Below are positions 55,914 to 64,000 of a stretch of 64,000 bases of DNA, in pieces (within the stretch, counting starts at the first letter, position 1; the number at the start of each line of letters is the position of its first letter). The notes under the pieces were generated by a model. The model did not search any database and had not been told where the DNA came from. It saw only the letters and a list, made by a program, of their open reading frames with translations. Position numbers and translations under genes: made by a program. The stretch is from an uncultured Dehalococcoidia bacterium (GTDB lineage Bacteria > Chloroflexota > Dehalococcoidia > Lucifugimonadales > CAJWER01), in NCBI GenBank assembly GCA_958296115.1, contig OY282442.1:2938009-3002008 (forward strand), given 5' to 3'.

Positions 55914-57107
55914 ATGGGGAGAATGACGCTTGACGAGCTTCGAGAGCAGCTGCCTGTAACGGAGGAGGTCGCGTACTTCCAGACCGGCACGTATGGGCCG
56001 GCGCTGGCGCCGGTGGTGAAGGCAGTGCGGGAGTCCATGGAGTACGAGGCCCTTCACGGCCCCGCGCGCCCGGCGACGCGGGCGGTCATCATGGAAAAGG
56101 AGGAGGAGGCCCGCGCCAACCTGGCCGAGCTCCTGAACGTCGAGCCCCACGAGCTCGGCCTCGGCTCCAACACCACGCGCTCCATGCAGCGCGTCCTACG
56201 CAACATTGACTGGCAGGAGGGCGACGAGTTCGTAACCACCTCGCTCGAACACGTCAGCGCCGCCGACGCCTCGCGCGGCCTCGAACAGGAGCGCGGCGTA
56301 ACCCTGAAGGTCGTGGACGGCGACGAGAGCGACGCCGCCTTCCTGGAATCGCTGGACGGAGCGGTTACGGAGCGCGCCAAGCTGATGCTCATCAGCCACG
56401 TGGCTTCCCCCAACGGCAGGATAATGCCGGTCCGCCAGGCGGTCGAAATCGCGCACGAAAGAGGAGTGCCCGCGCTGGTGGACGCCGCCCAGTCTATAGG
56501 CCAGTTCCCGGTCGACGCCCAGGCGCTCGGCTGCGATTACCTGATAGGCTCCGGCCCGAAGTGGCTGCTCGGCCCAATGGGCAGCGGGTACGTCTGGGTC
56601 GCCCCCGACCATACCGAGAGCTTCAGGCCATACTTCACGCCCGACGTCGGCTCTTGGACCAAGCCCGGCGCCCCAGCCGAAAAGCCCACCGCGCGGGACA
56701 GGGCAGAGTTCGGGACCTACAACCACCCCCTCGTCATCGGGCTCGGCACAGCCGCTCGAACCCTCATGGACGTGGGCTTGGACGTCATCAGGGACCACGC
56801 CGCCGCGCTGTCCAAGATACTGCGCGAGGAGATGAGCGACACCCCGGGCGTCAACGTGCTGACGCCCATGGAGCCAGGCAAGGCCGCCGGCGTTACCACG
56901 CTGTCATTCGACGGCTGCTCCGAGGAAGACCTGCAGGCCCTCATAGCCTGGCTGGACGCCGAGCGGAATATCCTGGTCAAGTTCCAGTGGCTATCCGCGC
57001 CCCTCATACCAGGCCACGCGGGGATGCGAATCTCCGTCGCAGGATTCAACACGGAGGAGGAAGTCCACCACCTAATAACCTCCATCCGCGAAGGCATGAA
57101 GAGGTAG
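55914..57107 (+). CDS. Aminotransferase class V-fold PLP enzyme (isopenicillin-N-epimerase/desulfurase-like)
   Basis: 397 residues. PLP lysine in CDYLIGSGPKWLLGPMGSGY; the Asp-Ala pair in PALVDAAQSIGQFPVDAQAL binds the cofactor. Substrate-side start VAYFQTGTYGPALAPVV and LGSNTTRSMQRVLRNI agree with the CefD/cysteine-desulfurase-like branch. No conserved desulfurase Cys-loop is evident, so a lyase, epimerase or transaminase activity is more likely than sulfur transfer. Substrate unknown. Own promoter; not linked to the FN3 gene. Confidence 0.9.
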   Translation: MGRMTLDELREQLPVTEEVAYFQTGTYGPALAPVVKAVRESMEYEALHGPARPATRAVIMEKEEEARANLAELLNVEPHELGLGSNTTRSMQRVLRNIDWQEGDEFVTTSLEHVSAADASRGLEQERGVTLKVVDGDESDAAFLESLDGAVTERAKLMLISHVASPNGRIMPVRQAVEIAHERGVPALVDAAQSIGQFPVDAQALGCDYLIGSGPKWLLGPMGSGYVWVAPDHTESFRPYFTPDVGSWTKPGAPAEKPTARDRAEFGTYNHPLVIGLGTAARTLMDVGLDVIRDHAAALSKILREEMSDTPGVNVLTPMEPGKAAGVTTLSFDGCSEEDLQALIAWLDAERNILVKFQWLSAPLIPGHAGMRISVAGFNTEEEVHHLITSIREGMKR

Positions 57108-57159
57108 CCGCCCCACGCAGCAGCGACAGCGCTAGGGGTCGGCTCCACGAGCCAAGGCA

Positions 57160-57289
57160 ATCGCCATCTTATTTATCTTGGTAGGCGATCCCAACGTGAA
57201 CTAGGGCCAACCACAACGGGTTGTCCCTACGTGTCCCCCGCCTGGATTTTCTCACCAGGAGAGGGATTCGCCTCGTCCTCTGTCAGTCG
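57160..57289. repeat. Repeat R1, copy 4
   Basis: GCCATCTTATTTATCTTGGT followed by AGGCGATCCCAACGTGAACT, closest to 38427. It flanks element copy D as the 38421 copy flanks element copy B. Confidence 0.75.
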
Positions 57290-57439
57290 GCCTTGCGCTG
57301 TCTCCTTTCGGTTGGCGCTCTGGCGGGTTCTGGCCGCCTGAATCGCCCTTATCCTAGCCCTTTCCCTTCGGGGGAGGGGCGCAGGGCGGGGCGTTTGCCC
57401 TCACCCTGGCCCTTTCCCCCGTGAGGGAGAGGGTACTTG

Positions 57440-57880
57440 GCGGGTCTTGCGACCCGCGTCCTGTCTACTCCTGGTTTCTCCCGCTCTCGCGGGAGATGAG
57501 TTTGCCTTGCAAGGCAGTGACTCCGGTACTTGCTTCGAGGATGCCGACGTCGATCGCCCGCCGACACTGGGGGTGCAGCCCCTCCTCTAACTTTCCCGGA
57601 CGGCTGACGGGCCCTTGCGGGACCGCCTGCGTTTCGCGCTTGGACCTTCCACCCGCCAAGGCGTCGGGCTGCGCTGGCTACGGTCCTCCCGGTCGTCCGA
57701 GAGTCCGCACCTGGAACGGGGGAGGCACATTTGGCACTGCGTCCTCCTGGCGAGACGCCGGAACACAGAGCGGCCTTCTCATACCGCGGGGGCCCCGTCC
57801 CAACAACAGCGGCGGCATGAATACCCTGATATTTGGTAGAGGTGGCTCTGTGCCCGTTTGGAGTACGTCCCTTCGGGCCG
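57440..57880 (-). ncRNA. Candidate structured RNA, copy D
   Basis: Leftward ~441-nt predicted transcript ending in GCGGGTC-GCAA-GACCCGC (57440-57457). CTCCCGC-GAGA-GCGGGAG is intact. The central hairpin arm reads TGTGCCTCC instead of TGCGTCTCC; pairing is kept by shifting one bulge (GGAGG with CCTCC, CGCA with TGTG). The 3' half is almost identical to copies A-C. Confidence 0.65.
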
Positions 57881-57886
57881 TCTATC

Positions 57887-57916
57887 AGAATAGCACGACT
57901 GTTCTCGCGGTGTCAA
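57887..57916 (-). promoter_or_regulatory. Promoter of element E RNA, copy D
   Basis: Read leftward: TTGACA (57916-57911), 18-bp spacer, TATTCT (57892-57887). Confidence 0.7.
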
Positions 57917-58056
57917 GGGGCGCTATGGGGCAATTTGGGGGCAATTTTGGCAATTTAGATGCGCTTGCCCTGCTCCACGAGCCTCCTAGGGTTGTCAGCC
58001 GCGGCGCCTGTTAGTACGATGGACGGCAAAGTGAACAGGAGCGCAAGGAGGGGAGT

Positions 58057-58254
58057 ATGAGCGCCTTGGCAGGCAGGAATCGCGAGTCCGAGCGCGCCGC
58101 CATGCTCGAAGAGGCGCTCTCCCGCCCTGGCATACGCGAAATGATGCAGGTCTACCAGAACTGGAAGAAGTTGGACCAGGGGCTTGACCCCTACCGCGTC
58201 GCAACGAAGAAACAGAGCGTGACGACGACGACTGACCACGCAAACGCCAGTTAG
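58057..58254 (+). CDS. Small soluble protein, unknown
   Basis: 65 residues. Strong ribosome site AAGGAGGGG 6-8 bp before the ATG. Helical, charged; central stretch EALSRPGIREMMQVYQNWKK, and LDPYRVATKKQ near the end. No membrane segment. I do not recognise it. The excellent Shine-Dalgarno and GC-rich third positions make it a probable real gene despite its size. It converges on the ABC permease gene. Confidence 0.6.
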   Translation: MSALAGRNRESERAAMLEEALSRPGIREMMQVYQNWKKLDQGLDPYRVATKKQSVTTTTDHANAS

Positions 58255-58343
58255 CGGAGTCGAGAATCACACCGGACGAGCATTCATCAAGAGCGCAATC
58301 CCAATAGGCACCGGGCCGAACCAACCTGAAGGGTAATCCAGAT

Positions 58344-59300
58344 TCAGCCCTGCCGGCCCCTCAGGCGCGGGTCTAGCACGTCCCGCAGCCAGTCGCCCAG
58401 CAGGTTCGCTCCCAGCACCACCAGCATGATGGCAACCGCTGGGAAGACGCTCAGGTGCCAGGCTATCGTCACGTAGTCGCGCGAGTCCGCTATCATCTTG
58501 CCCCACGTCGGCACCAGGGTGTTGACGCCCAGTCCCAGGAAGCTCAGCGCCGCCTCCGTCAGGATGACTCCGCCGAAGGACAGGCTGGCCGCCACGATGA
58601 CAGGCTGTATCGCGTTCGGCATGATGTGCCGCAGCATCACCCGCAGGTCGCTCGCGCCCAGCGAACGCGCCGCCTGCACGTAGTCGCGCTCGCGCAGGCT
58701 CAGCACCTCGCCGCGTATCAGCCGCGCGAAGCCCACCCAGCTCCCGATGCCCATGAACACTATCATGTTCATCAGCCCGCCCCCGAGGAACGCGATGACC
58801 GCAATCAGCAGCACCAGGAACGGCACCGCCGTCTGCGTGTCCGCGATGCGCATGATTATGTCGTCCACCAGTCCTCCCCTGTACCCCGTGAGCAGGCCAA
58901 GGAAGGTCCCGGACACCATCCCGATGACCACGGCCGAAAACGCCACGATGAGCGACAACCGAGACCCAACCAGCATCCGGCTGAATATGTCCCGGCCCAG
59001 GTTGTCCTTGCCGAGGATTCCCGCGCCCTCGGCGGGGTCCATCCATATGGGTCTGGCGTAGGTGTTCTCGAAGTCAACGGCCACGGGGTCCTCAGGCGCC
59101 ATGCCCCAAGGGATGACCAACTCGCCGAAGCCTGTCTCGATGCTGATGTCGTCCCCGAACACGGCGGCCGCCACGAAGCACACCATCAGCGTAATCCCGA
59201 TGATGCCCAGGCGATTTATCCACATCTTGCGCCATATGCTGACGCCAAGCTTCTGGCGGCGCTCGGCGAGGGTATCCAGGCTGCCCGCAAGCTCGCTCAT
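58344..59300 (-). CDS. ABC transporter permease (OppC/DppC type)
   Basis: 318 residues. An N-terminal helix and extracytoplasmic segment, then five helices of a BPD_transp_1 domain. Motifs: ILGKDNLGRDIFSRMLVGSR (family block), GLLTGYRGGLVDDIIMRIAD, and the EAA loop (YVQAARSLGASDLRVMLRHI) that docks on the ATPase. Imports peptides, nickel or other small solutes with the SBP at 60349. 4 bp downstream of the OppB-type gene. The ATPase genes expected next are absent. Confidence 0.94.
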   Translation of the reverse strand: MSELAGSLDTLAERRQKLGVSIWRKMWINRLGIIGITLMVCFVAAAVFGDDISIETGFGELVIPWGMAPEDPVAVDFENTYARPIWMDPAEGAGILGKDNLGRDIFSRMLVGSRLSLIVAFSAVVIGMVSGTFLGLLTGYRGGLVDDIIMRIADTQTAVPFLVLLIAVIAFLGGGLMNMIVFMGIGSWVGFARLIRGEVLSLRERDYVQAARSLGASDLRVMLRHIMPNAIQPVIVAASLSFGGVILTEAALSFLGLGVNTLVPTWGKMIADSRDYVTIAWHLSVFPAVAIMLVVLGANLLGDWLRDVLDPRLRGRQG

Positions 59301-59304
59301 GCCG

Positions 59305-60240
59305 CTACCTGTGCCGTATCCGGGGGTCCACTGCCGCGTAGATCAAGTCCATCATCAAAAATATCAGCACTGTCAGCGTGCCGAACAGGATGACGTCCAA
59401 GAACACGACCGGATAATCCCTGTTCGCCACCGACTGCGCCATCAGGTTGCCTACTCCCGGCCACGCGAAGACCACTTCCACCACGACCACAGTGCCTATC
59501 AGGTGGGGCAGGGAGGACACGACGACCGTGATGATGGATATGCTTCCGTTCCGCAGCGCGTGCCTGAAGATGACCAGCCGCTGCCCTAGTCCCTTGGCCC
59601 TTGCCGTGCGGATGTAGTCCTGGCTCATGGCTTCCAGCATCCCCGACCGGCTCATCCTCGCGACTGTCGCTATCAGCCCGGTCGAGAGGGTTACCGCCGG
59701 AAGGATGATGTGCTTCCACGAGCCGGTGCCCGACGTCGGCAGCCACCCCAGCTGCACCGAAAAGATGAGTATCAACATTATCGCCAGCCAGAATTGGGGC
59801 ACGACTATGCCAAATACAGATACTCCAGTAGCGAGGTTGTCTGTCAGCGAGCCGCGGTTCAACGCAGCCACTATCCCAAGCGGCAGCCCGACCGAGACGC
59901 CTATCACCGCCGCCAAGGCTCCCAGGCGGAGGCTGTTGGGCAGGCGTTCTATGATTAGCTGCGTCGCCGGAACGGTGTATCTGAAGGAGGTGCCGAAGTC
60001 GCCCCGCAGCGCCCGCTGCCAGAAGAGCGCGTACTGGATCAGGATGTGCCTGTCCAGTCCCATCCTCTTGCGTACGCGCTGGTACTCCTCCTGGATCTCC
60101 TGCTCGGTCCGGTTCTCCTCAAGGCTCACCCCAAGGCTCGCGGGGTCGCCCGACACCCGTATCAGGAAGAAGACCAGCGTTACGACCATGACCACTACAA
60201 GCGCCGCCTGCATCAGCCGCCGCACTATGAACGCGCCCAT
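59305..60240 (-). CDS. ABC transporter permease (OppB/DppB type)
   Basis: 311 residues, six helices. Start MGAFIVRRLMQAALVVVMVV and GDPASLGVSLEENRTEQEIQ are the OppB signature; EAA loop in QDYIRTARAKGLGQRLVIFR, and the tail DLIYAAVDPRIRHR is typical of the subunit. Works as a heterodimer with the next gene product. Downstream of the SBP gene by about 108 bp. Confidence 0.94.
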   Translation of the reverse strand: MGAFIVRRLMQAALVVVMVVTLVFFLIRVSGDPASLGVSLEENRTEQEIQEEYQRVRKRMGLDRHILIQYALFWQRALRGDFGTSFRYTVPATQLIIERLPNSLRLGALAAVIGVSVGLPLGIVAALNRGSLTDNLATGVSVFGIVVPQFWLAIMLILIFSVQLGWLPTSGTGSWKHIILPAVTLSTGLIATVARMSRSGMLEAMSQDYIRTARAKGLGQRLVIFRHALRNGSISIITVVVSSLPHLIGTVVVVEVVFAWPGVGNLMAQSVANRDYPVVFLDVILFGTLTVLIFLMMDLIYAAVDPRIRHR

Positions 60241-60348
60241 TCGCTTACGCTCTCCGCGATGTCAATGATCGCCGGTTCGCATGGGGACGGGCGGGGCCTG
60301 GCGGCTCCCGTCCGTCCCCATGCTCTCTATCTCAGCGTCGCGCCATCC

Positions 60349-62523
60349 CTACTCGGACGGAATATTCAGCTCGAAAGACTTGCTGGCGGTAATGGCCGGC
60401 AAGCTCGGCCCGAAGGACAGGACCGAAGGGATGGTGTAGGCGTGCAGCGCCTGCGCGTTGTCGCAGATGTACGCCGATATCTTCTTGACCTCGGCCTCGC
60501 GGGCCACGGGGTCGGTAATCTGCGCCTTTGCGTCCACCATCTCCTTGAACGCGGGGTCAGCTCTGCCGTTGCCCCACATGCTGGTAGTGTTGTCGGCCAG
60601 GTACCAGTTCAACCCAATGTTCATCACCCCGTCCGGCAGAGTGGCGTTGATCAGCTGCTGCAGCCACTCGGACGACTCCAGGTAGTCGAGATCGACGGAG
60701 ACGCCGACCTGGGCCCACTGCGACACTATCGCGTCCATGAGGGGCCTGTCCCGGAAGTACCTTGCGCTGGTTACCGAACCCGGAATGGTGAGTCCGTCGG
60801 CGTAGCCGGCCTCGGCCAGCAGCTCGCGCGCCTTGTCGGGGTCGTAGGCGTACCTGTCGACCAGCTCCTCGTTGTAGCCGAAGCCGCCCGGCGCGACTAT
60901 CTGGCACTGCAGGCGCGTCCCATAGCCGCCCGCTATCGTCTCGTACATGGCGTCCATGTCCACGGCGTACAGCAGCGCCTGCCGGATGCGCACGTCGCTC
61001 AGCAACTCGTTCGTGCCGTAGATGTTGAACCCGATGTACATGCTCTGCGTGCTGTCGCCGACGAAAATCTGGAACCCGTCCGCTATCAGCCCGGGCACGT
61101 TCTCCGGCGGCGTCGCCGTGATGATGTCGAACTCGCCAGCCTTCAGGCCAGCCACGCGGACCGCGGCCTCGGGCACGTGCCGAATGCGAATGTCCTTGAT
61201 GACCGGCTTCGGGCCAGGATAGTCATCCCAGCGCGTGAGCTGGATGTAGTTGTCGCGCTGCCACTCGACGAACTTGTACGGACCGGTCCCGATGGGCGCC
61301 TCCGAGTACCCTGCCGGACCAACCGTCTCCAAGTGATCCGGGGGCAGGGGCATGTAGGTGAAGGCATTGGCCCAGGTGTCGTCAATCTGACGCAGCTTGA
61401 AGTGCAGCGTGAGGTCGTCTATGACCGTAACCGCTTCGGGGAGAGTGCCTAGCCTGTCGTCAGGGTCAACGTAGCGGTCGAGAACCCTGAAGGACCACGC
61501 GATCTCGGCCGTCTCCGTCATCATCAGCTCGAAACTCTTGTACAGCCCCTGCGCGTCGAGGGACTCGCCATTGTGGAACTTGATGCCCGGCTTGAGCTTG
61601 AGCTCCACGGTGTCCGCGCTGTCCGGCAGGAAGCCGTAGGATTCGGCGAGCTCGGGCTCGATCTTCCCGGTATTGTCGTTCAGCGCCGCCAGCTGTCCGT
61701 AAATGAGCCGCGAGGTTATGCGGCTCTGGAGCGACGGGATGACGTTGGCGACTAGGTTGGCGGGCAATGCCCCAACCGCGATGGTTATGGACTCCGGATA
61801 CGCGGCTGTCAGAGACGCCTCCCTTGCCTCCTCGGCCATCGTCACCGCGTCCTGCGCCGACATCTGGGCCGCCTCCGCAGACTTCGCGGCCTCCTCGATG
61901 GCCTCGTTCGTGGCCACGAGAGACGCATTCACGATGTTCGTAACCTGGTCGGCGGTAAGCTGGTCCCCTACGGCATCCTGAACCGCCGCCGCAACCAGGT
62001 CCTCGATGTCGCCGCGGGTGAGCGTACCGGTCAGCCCGGCGCTAACCTGCGCCTGCACTATCTGGCTTATCTGGTCGGCGCTGATGCCCTCGGGCACCGC
62101 GTCGGCAACAGCCCGGTTGACCAGGCTGCTGAGCTGGTTCACGTCGATCTCGGGCGCCGGCAGGTTCCTGATGGACTGATTCACGATGTTCTGCACGTCC
62201 GTCGCAGAGAGAGCGCCGGCCGTCGCCGCATTGACTGCGGCTTCCACGTCAGCCCGCGTTATGCCCTGCTGCCCCGCTGTCGCGGCGTTGACCGCGGCCT
62301 CCACGTCAGCCGCGCTGATGCTCTCCTGCCCGGCCATCGCCTCGGTTACCGCACTCTGGATATCGGCGCGGCTTGCAGCTTGGGCGCTGTTCACGGCGTC
62401 CTGAATCAGCTTCGCAGTATCGACCGGCTCAGGATCGTCGCCGCCGCAGCCAATCACCGCGACCATCGCCGCAATCGCTGCGACGAGGGCCAATGTCCTC
62501 CACTTCAAAAAGCTATGTCCCAT
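60349..62523 (-). CDS. ABC-type peptide/solute-binding lipoprotein with unusual helical N-terminal extension
   Basis: 724 residues. Lipoprotein signal with lipobox VAVIGC (Cys ~26) anchors it outside the membrane. From ~250 to the end it is a family-5 solute-binding protein: ESITIAVGALPANLV, YFRDRPLMDAIVSQWAQVGV and WQRDNYIQLTRWDDYPGPKP fit the fold. Between ~36 and ~250 lies an Ala/Gln/Asp-rich segment with repeats such as ISAADVEAAVNAATAGQQGI and ITRADVEAAVNAATAGALSA, likely a coiled-coil or stalk, absent in most relatives. It may hold the binding domain away from the cell surface. First gene before the two permeases. Confidence 0.9.
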   Translation of the reverse strand: MGHSFLKWRTLALVAAIAAMVAVIGCGGDDPEPVDTAKLIQDAVNSAQAASRADIQSAVTEAMAGQESISAADVEAAVNAATAGQQGITRADVEAAVNAATAGALSATDVQNIVNQSIRNLPAPEIDVNQLSSLVNRAVADAVPEGISADQISQIVQAQVSAGLTGTLTRGDIEDLVAAAVQDAVGDQLTADQVTNIVNASLVATNEAIEEAAKSAEAAQMSAQDAVTMAEEAREASLTAAYPESITIAVGALPANLVANVIPSLQSRITSRLIYGQLAALNDNTGKIEPELAESYGFLPDSADTVELKLKPGIKFHNGESLDAQGLYKSFELMMTETAEIAWSFRVLDRYVDPDDRLGTLPEAVTVIDDLTLHFKLRQIDDTWANAFTYMPLPPDHLETVGPAGYSEAPIGTGPYKFVEWQRDNYIQLTRWDDYPGPKPVIKDIRIRHVPEAAVRVAGLKAGEFDIITATPPENVPGLIADGFQIFVGDSTQSMYIGFNIYGTNELLSDVRIRQALLYAVDMDAMYETIAGGYGTRLQCQIVAPGGFGYNEELVDRYAYDPDKARELLAEAGYADGLTIPGSVTSARYFRDRPLMDAIVSQWAQVGVSVDLDYLESSEWLQQLINATLPDGVMNIGLNWYLADNTTSMWGNGRADPAFKEMVDAKAQITDPVAREAEVKKISAYICDNAQALHAYTIPSVLSFGPSLPAITASKSFELNIPSE

Positions 62524-62627
62524 GGTTTCTCCTGTACCTCCTGTAATTTGGATTATTCCGGGACTCTCATGTTTATGAGCTTAGTTCTGCCAACTTGCCA
62601 GCGTTGGCGCTTCACTGCATCCGCGCA

Positions 62628-63026
62628 TCAGCGGTCTCTCAAGGCGTCAATCAACTCCCTGGCGTCGCCAATGCCCTCCGCCACCTCTTCACTGGAGAAG
62701 GTCTCCTCGTAGAAATTGACGTGGAGCCACTCCACAGAGCTGAACAGCCCTCGGCAACGGGCTGGGGCGTCCGTCCAGCTTGTCAATCTTCGCGCATTGC
62801 GCCGGATGTCCCTGTGCGACCCGTCCGGCCAGCCTCTCTTCTTCGCGATAGACTTGACGCGGCGCTCCAGCGCGCCCCACGTTTTCTCCGACGCCTGTAT
62901 CAGGTCGCCCTTCTCGAGCTCCGCCTCCGCGTGTTCGAGAAGGGTATCGCTGATCTCCTTATGTCGAGTAATCGTAGCCAGCGCTCTTGCACTCCCGCCA
63001 GCCGCAATGAGGGGAGGAGCCCTCAC
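62628..63026 (-). CDS. PaREP1/HEPN-like domain protein
   Basis: 132 residues. The stretch ISDTLLEHAEAELEKGDLIQ, ASEKTWGALERRVKSIAKKR, GWPDGSHRDIRRNARRL and EWLHVNFYEETFSSEEV follows the PaREP1 pattern, which is helical and HEPN-related; HEPN proteins often act with nucleotidyltransferases or as RNases. An RNase motif (R-x4-6-H) is not clear. GTG start overlaps the stop of the GH-like gene (ATGTGA), so it is translated with it. No nucleotidyltransferase partner is seen. Confidence 0.72.
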   Translation of the reverse strand: MRAPPLIAAGGSARALATITRHKEISDTLLEHAEAELEKGDLIQASEKTWGALERRVKSIAKKRGWPDGSHRDIRRNARRLTSWTDAPARCRGLFSSVEWLHVNFYEETFSSEEVAEGIGDARELIDALRDR

Positions 63027-64000
63027 ATGCGGCTGAATTCCTTCAGCACGTGCCAGAAGTCCAGCTGCTCGACGCCGTGTGTCCTGTATATGCCAACCGC
63101 GTCAGCGCCGTTGTCCTTCGCAACGCGCCCCGCCTCTATCATCAGGTCCGGCTCCTGGAAGCTGCCGGGATGGTAGCACGACAACTCCGCGATGACCGGG
63201 CAGCGCCCGTTCACCGTGTCCGCCGCGTGGCGCACCTGACGCGCCAGGTCATCCAGGTTGGAGTTCGTGCGGAACCAGAAGAAGAGCTCGTCCAGCGCGC
63301 CGGCCTCGACCCACGCGGGCCAGTCGTGCAGCAGCTTCAGGTAATCGTCAGGCTCGCCGGCTATCAGTGTCGCCGAGAGTACAGCGTCAGGCTTGGCAGC
63401 CTTGACCGCGTCCCGCAGCTCCACCAAGTACCGCGTCACGTAGTCCGCCCTGAACTGCATCCAGTCCGGGTCGTCGTTCGGGATGTCCTGGGGATTCCTG
63501 CCGCTCTTGGCCTCGAACGCGCCGGCCACGGCATCCTCGTAGCCGTAGGTTGCCACGCCGTTCTCATCCTCGTTCCCCAGCACGAATTCCACCTGCACGC
63601 CTGTCCCGTCCGTCGCCTCCAGCGCGTCCACGAACTGCTTGCTCTGCTCCGCCCTCACCTCGGGGAATGCCAGGCTCAGGTAGAGGTCCTGTCCCGGCTG
63701 TAGGGTATAAGAGCGGTCCCGCGTCAGGCTCCGATATTCCGGATGCGCCCGCGCGAAGTCGGTCGTCGTAGTGTCAACCTTCGGGTTGTCGTAGATGGGC
63801 TTGTGGACGTCCATGATGGCCCTCGCCTCGGGGGCGTCCACCTCGGGCCGCAAGAAATCGAGCGACCAGCCATAGGTTACTCTCGACGAGCCGTGCCGCG
63901 GGAAGGAGTTGTAGTTGACGTAGGGGTGTACGTCTATCCCGTTCTCACGCGCCACCTCGGTCAGCGTTAGAGTCCTGTCTCCGCCGATGATCCTGCATAC
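63023..64000 (-). CDS. Glycoside-hydrolase-like (GHL10/DUF187-type) protein, 5' end cut by window
   Basis: At least 325 codons; the frame stays open to the edge, so the N-terminus is missing. TIM-barrel-type sugar-hydrolase pattern: ENGIDVHPYVNYNSFPRHGS, FVLGNEDENGVATYGYEDAV, TRYLVELRDAVKAAKPDAVL, and GSFQEPDLMIEAGRVAKDNG, ADAVGIYRTHGVEQLDFWHV. Members act on glycans; a nucleophile cannot be named by eye. Ends in an ATGTGA overlap with the PaREP1-like gene. Upstream of the ABC importer genes on the same strand, so the products of hydrolysis may be imported by it. Confidence 0.7.
   Translation of the reverse strand, partial: VCRIIGGDRTLTLTEVARENGIDVHPYVNYNSFPRHGSSRVTYGWSLDFLRPEVDAPEARAIMDVHKPIYDNPKVDTTTTDFARAHPEYRSLTRDRSYTLQPGQDLYLSLAFPEVRAEQSKQFVDALEATDGTGVQVEFVLGNEDENGVATYGYEDAVAGAFEAKSGRNPQDIPNDDPDWMQFRADYVTRYLVELRDAVKAAKPDAVLSATLIAGEPDDYLKLLHDWPAWVEAGALDELFFWFRTNSNLDDLARQVRHAADTVNGRCPVIAELSCYHPGSFQEPDLMIEAGRVAKDNGADAVGIYRTHGVEQLDFWHVLKEFSRM

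Larger units (their letters stand above)
57290..57960 (-). repeat. Multicopy element E, copy D
   Basis: Reversed orientation. Palindromes near 57350-57430, conserved core, promoter and AATTGCCCC repeats at the far end (57920-57957). No gene is seen from 57108 to 58056. Confidence 0.9.

Overview
The window looks like a high-GC chromosomal piece of an aerobic, probably free-living bacterium of the phylum Chloroflexota, most like the SAR202/Dehalococcoidia side of that phylum. This is an inference from gene content. There are many Gfo/Idh/MocA dehydrogenases, PhyH-type dioxygenases, SDRs, NHL propellers, a CehA/McbA hydrolase and a peptide-type ABC importer. Fatty-acid synthesis uses FabL and a MaoC-type dehydratase pair, there is a sortase and no visible outer-membrane gene, and heme A synthesis genes are present. 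No taxonomic marker could be searched.

Layout. 1-5950: leftward genes for gmk (cut by the edge), aroA, tyrA, a GT-C membrane glycosyltransferase, a site-2 protease and an unusual A-type Fe-S carrier. 6150-9992: a rightward fatty-acid cluster (two hotdog dehydratase subunits, plsX, fabG, fabL). 10260-12005: leftward sortase and TlpA-like thioredoxin. 12006-13528: non-coding, repeat-rich. 13529-22832: catabolic or accessory enzymes (PhyH, NHL, Gfo/Idh, aldo/keto reductase), thrC, an AAA+ ATPase and a CehA-like hydrolase. 23028-27433: a lower-GC island with a PLD-fold nuclease, a HicB-like remnant and a 1091-residue Hsp90-type ATPase/DUF3883 protein, which resembles a defence locus. 27698-38022: GarR-like reductase, moeA, pheST, clpC and rpsA, followed by a lone 5S rRNA gene. 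39450-48030: Gfo/Idh, PhyH, an NAD-kinase-like protein, ctaA/ctaB, a Tat-exported sulfite-oxidase-like enzyme, a DUF4432 protein and an SDR. 49116-49317: tRNA-His and tRNA-Arg. 49320-57107: two PLP enzymes flanking a cell-surface locus with an eleven-FN3 protein and a detached FN3 fragment. 58057-64000: a small protein, then a leftward dipeptide-type ABC importer (substrate-binding protein and two permeases, no ATPase), a PaREP1/HEPN-like protein and a glycoside-hydrolase-like gene cut by the edge.

The most striking item is a roughly 435-nt element present four times (about 12.5, 39.2, 48.5 and 57.7 kb). Every copy keeps a sigma-70-like promoter (TTGACA, 18-bp spacer, TA(T/G)TCT) behind repeats of AATTGCCCC. 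The predicted transcript is GNRA-capped hairpins, several of whose stems survive sequence differences between copies through wobble pairs, ending in a strong GC hairpin. I read it as an undescribed multicopy structured RNA, or a mobile element whose cargo is such an RNA. Around it lie REP-like palindromes (CCCTCTCCC-TTGA-GGGAGAGGG type) and a second short repeat family.

Start codons were moved downstream of the longest open frame wherever family alignment, Shine-Dalgarno position or a promoter inside the extension required it.
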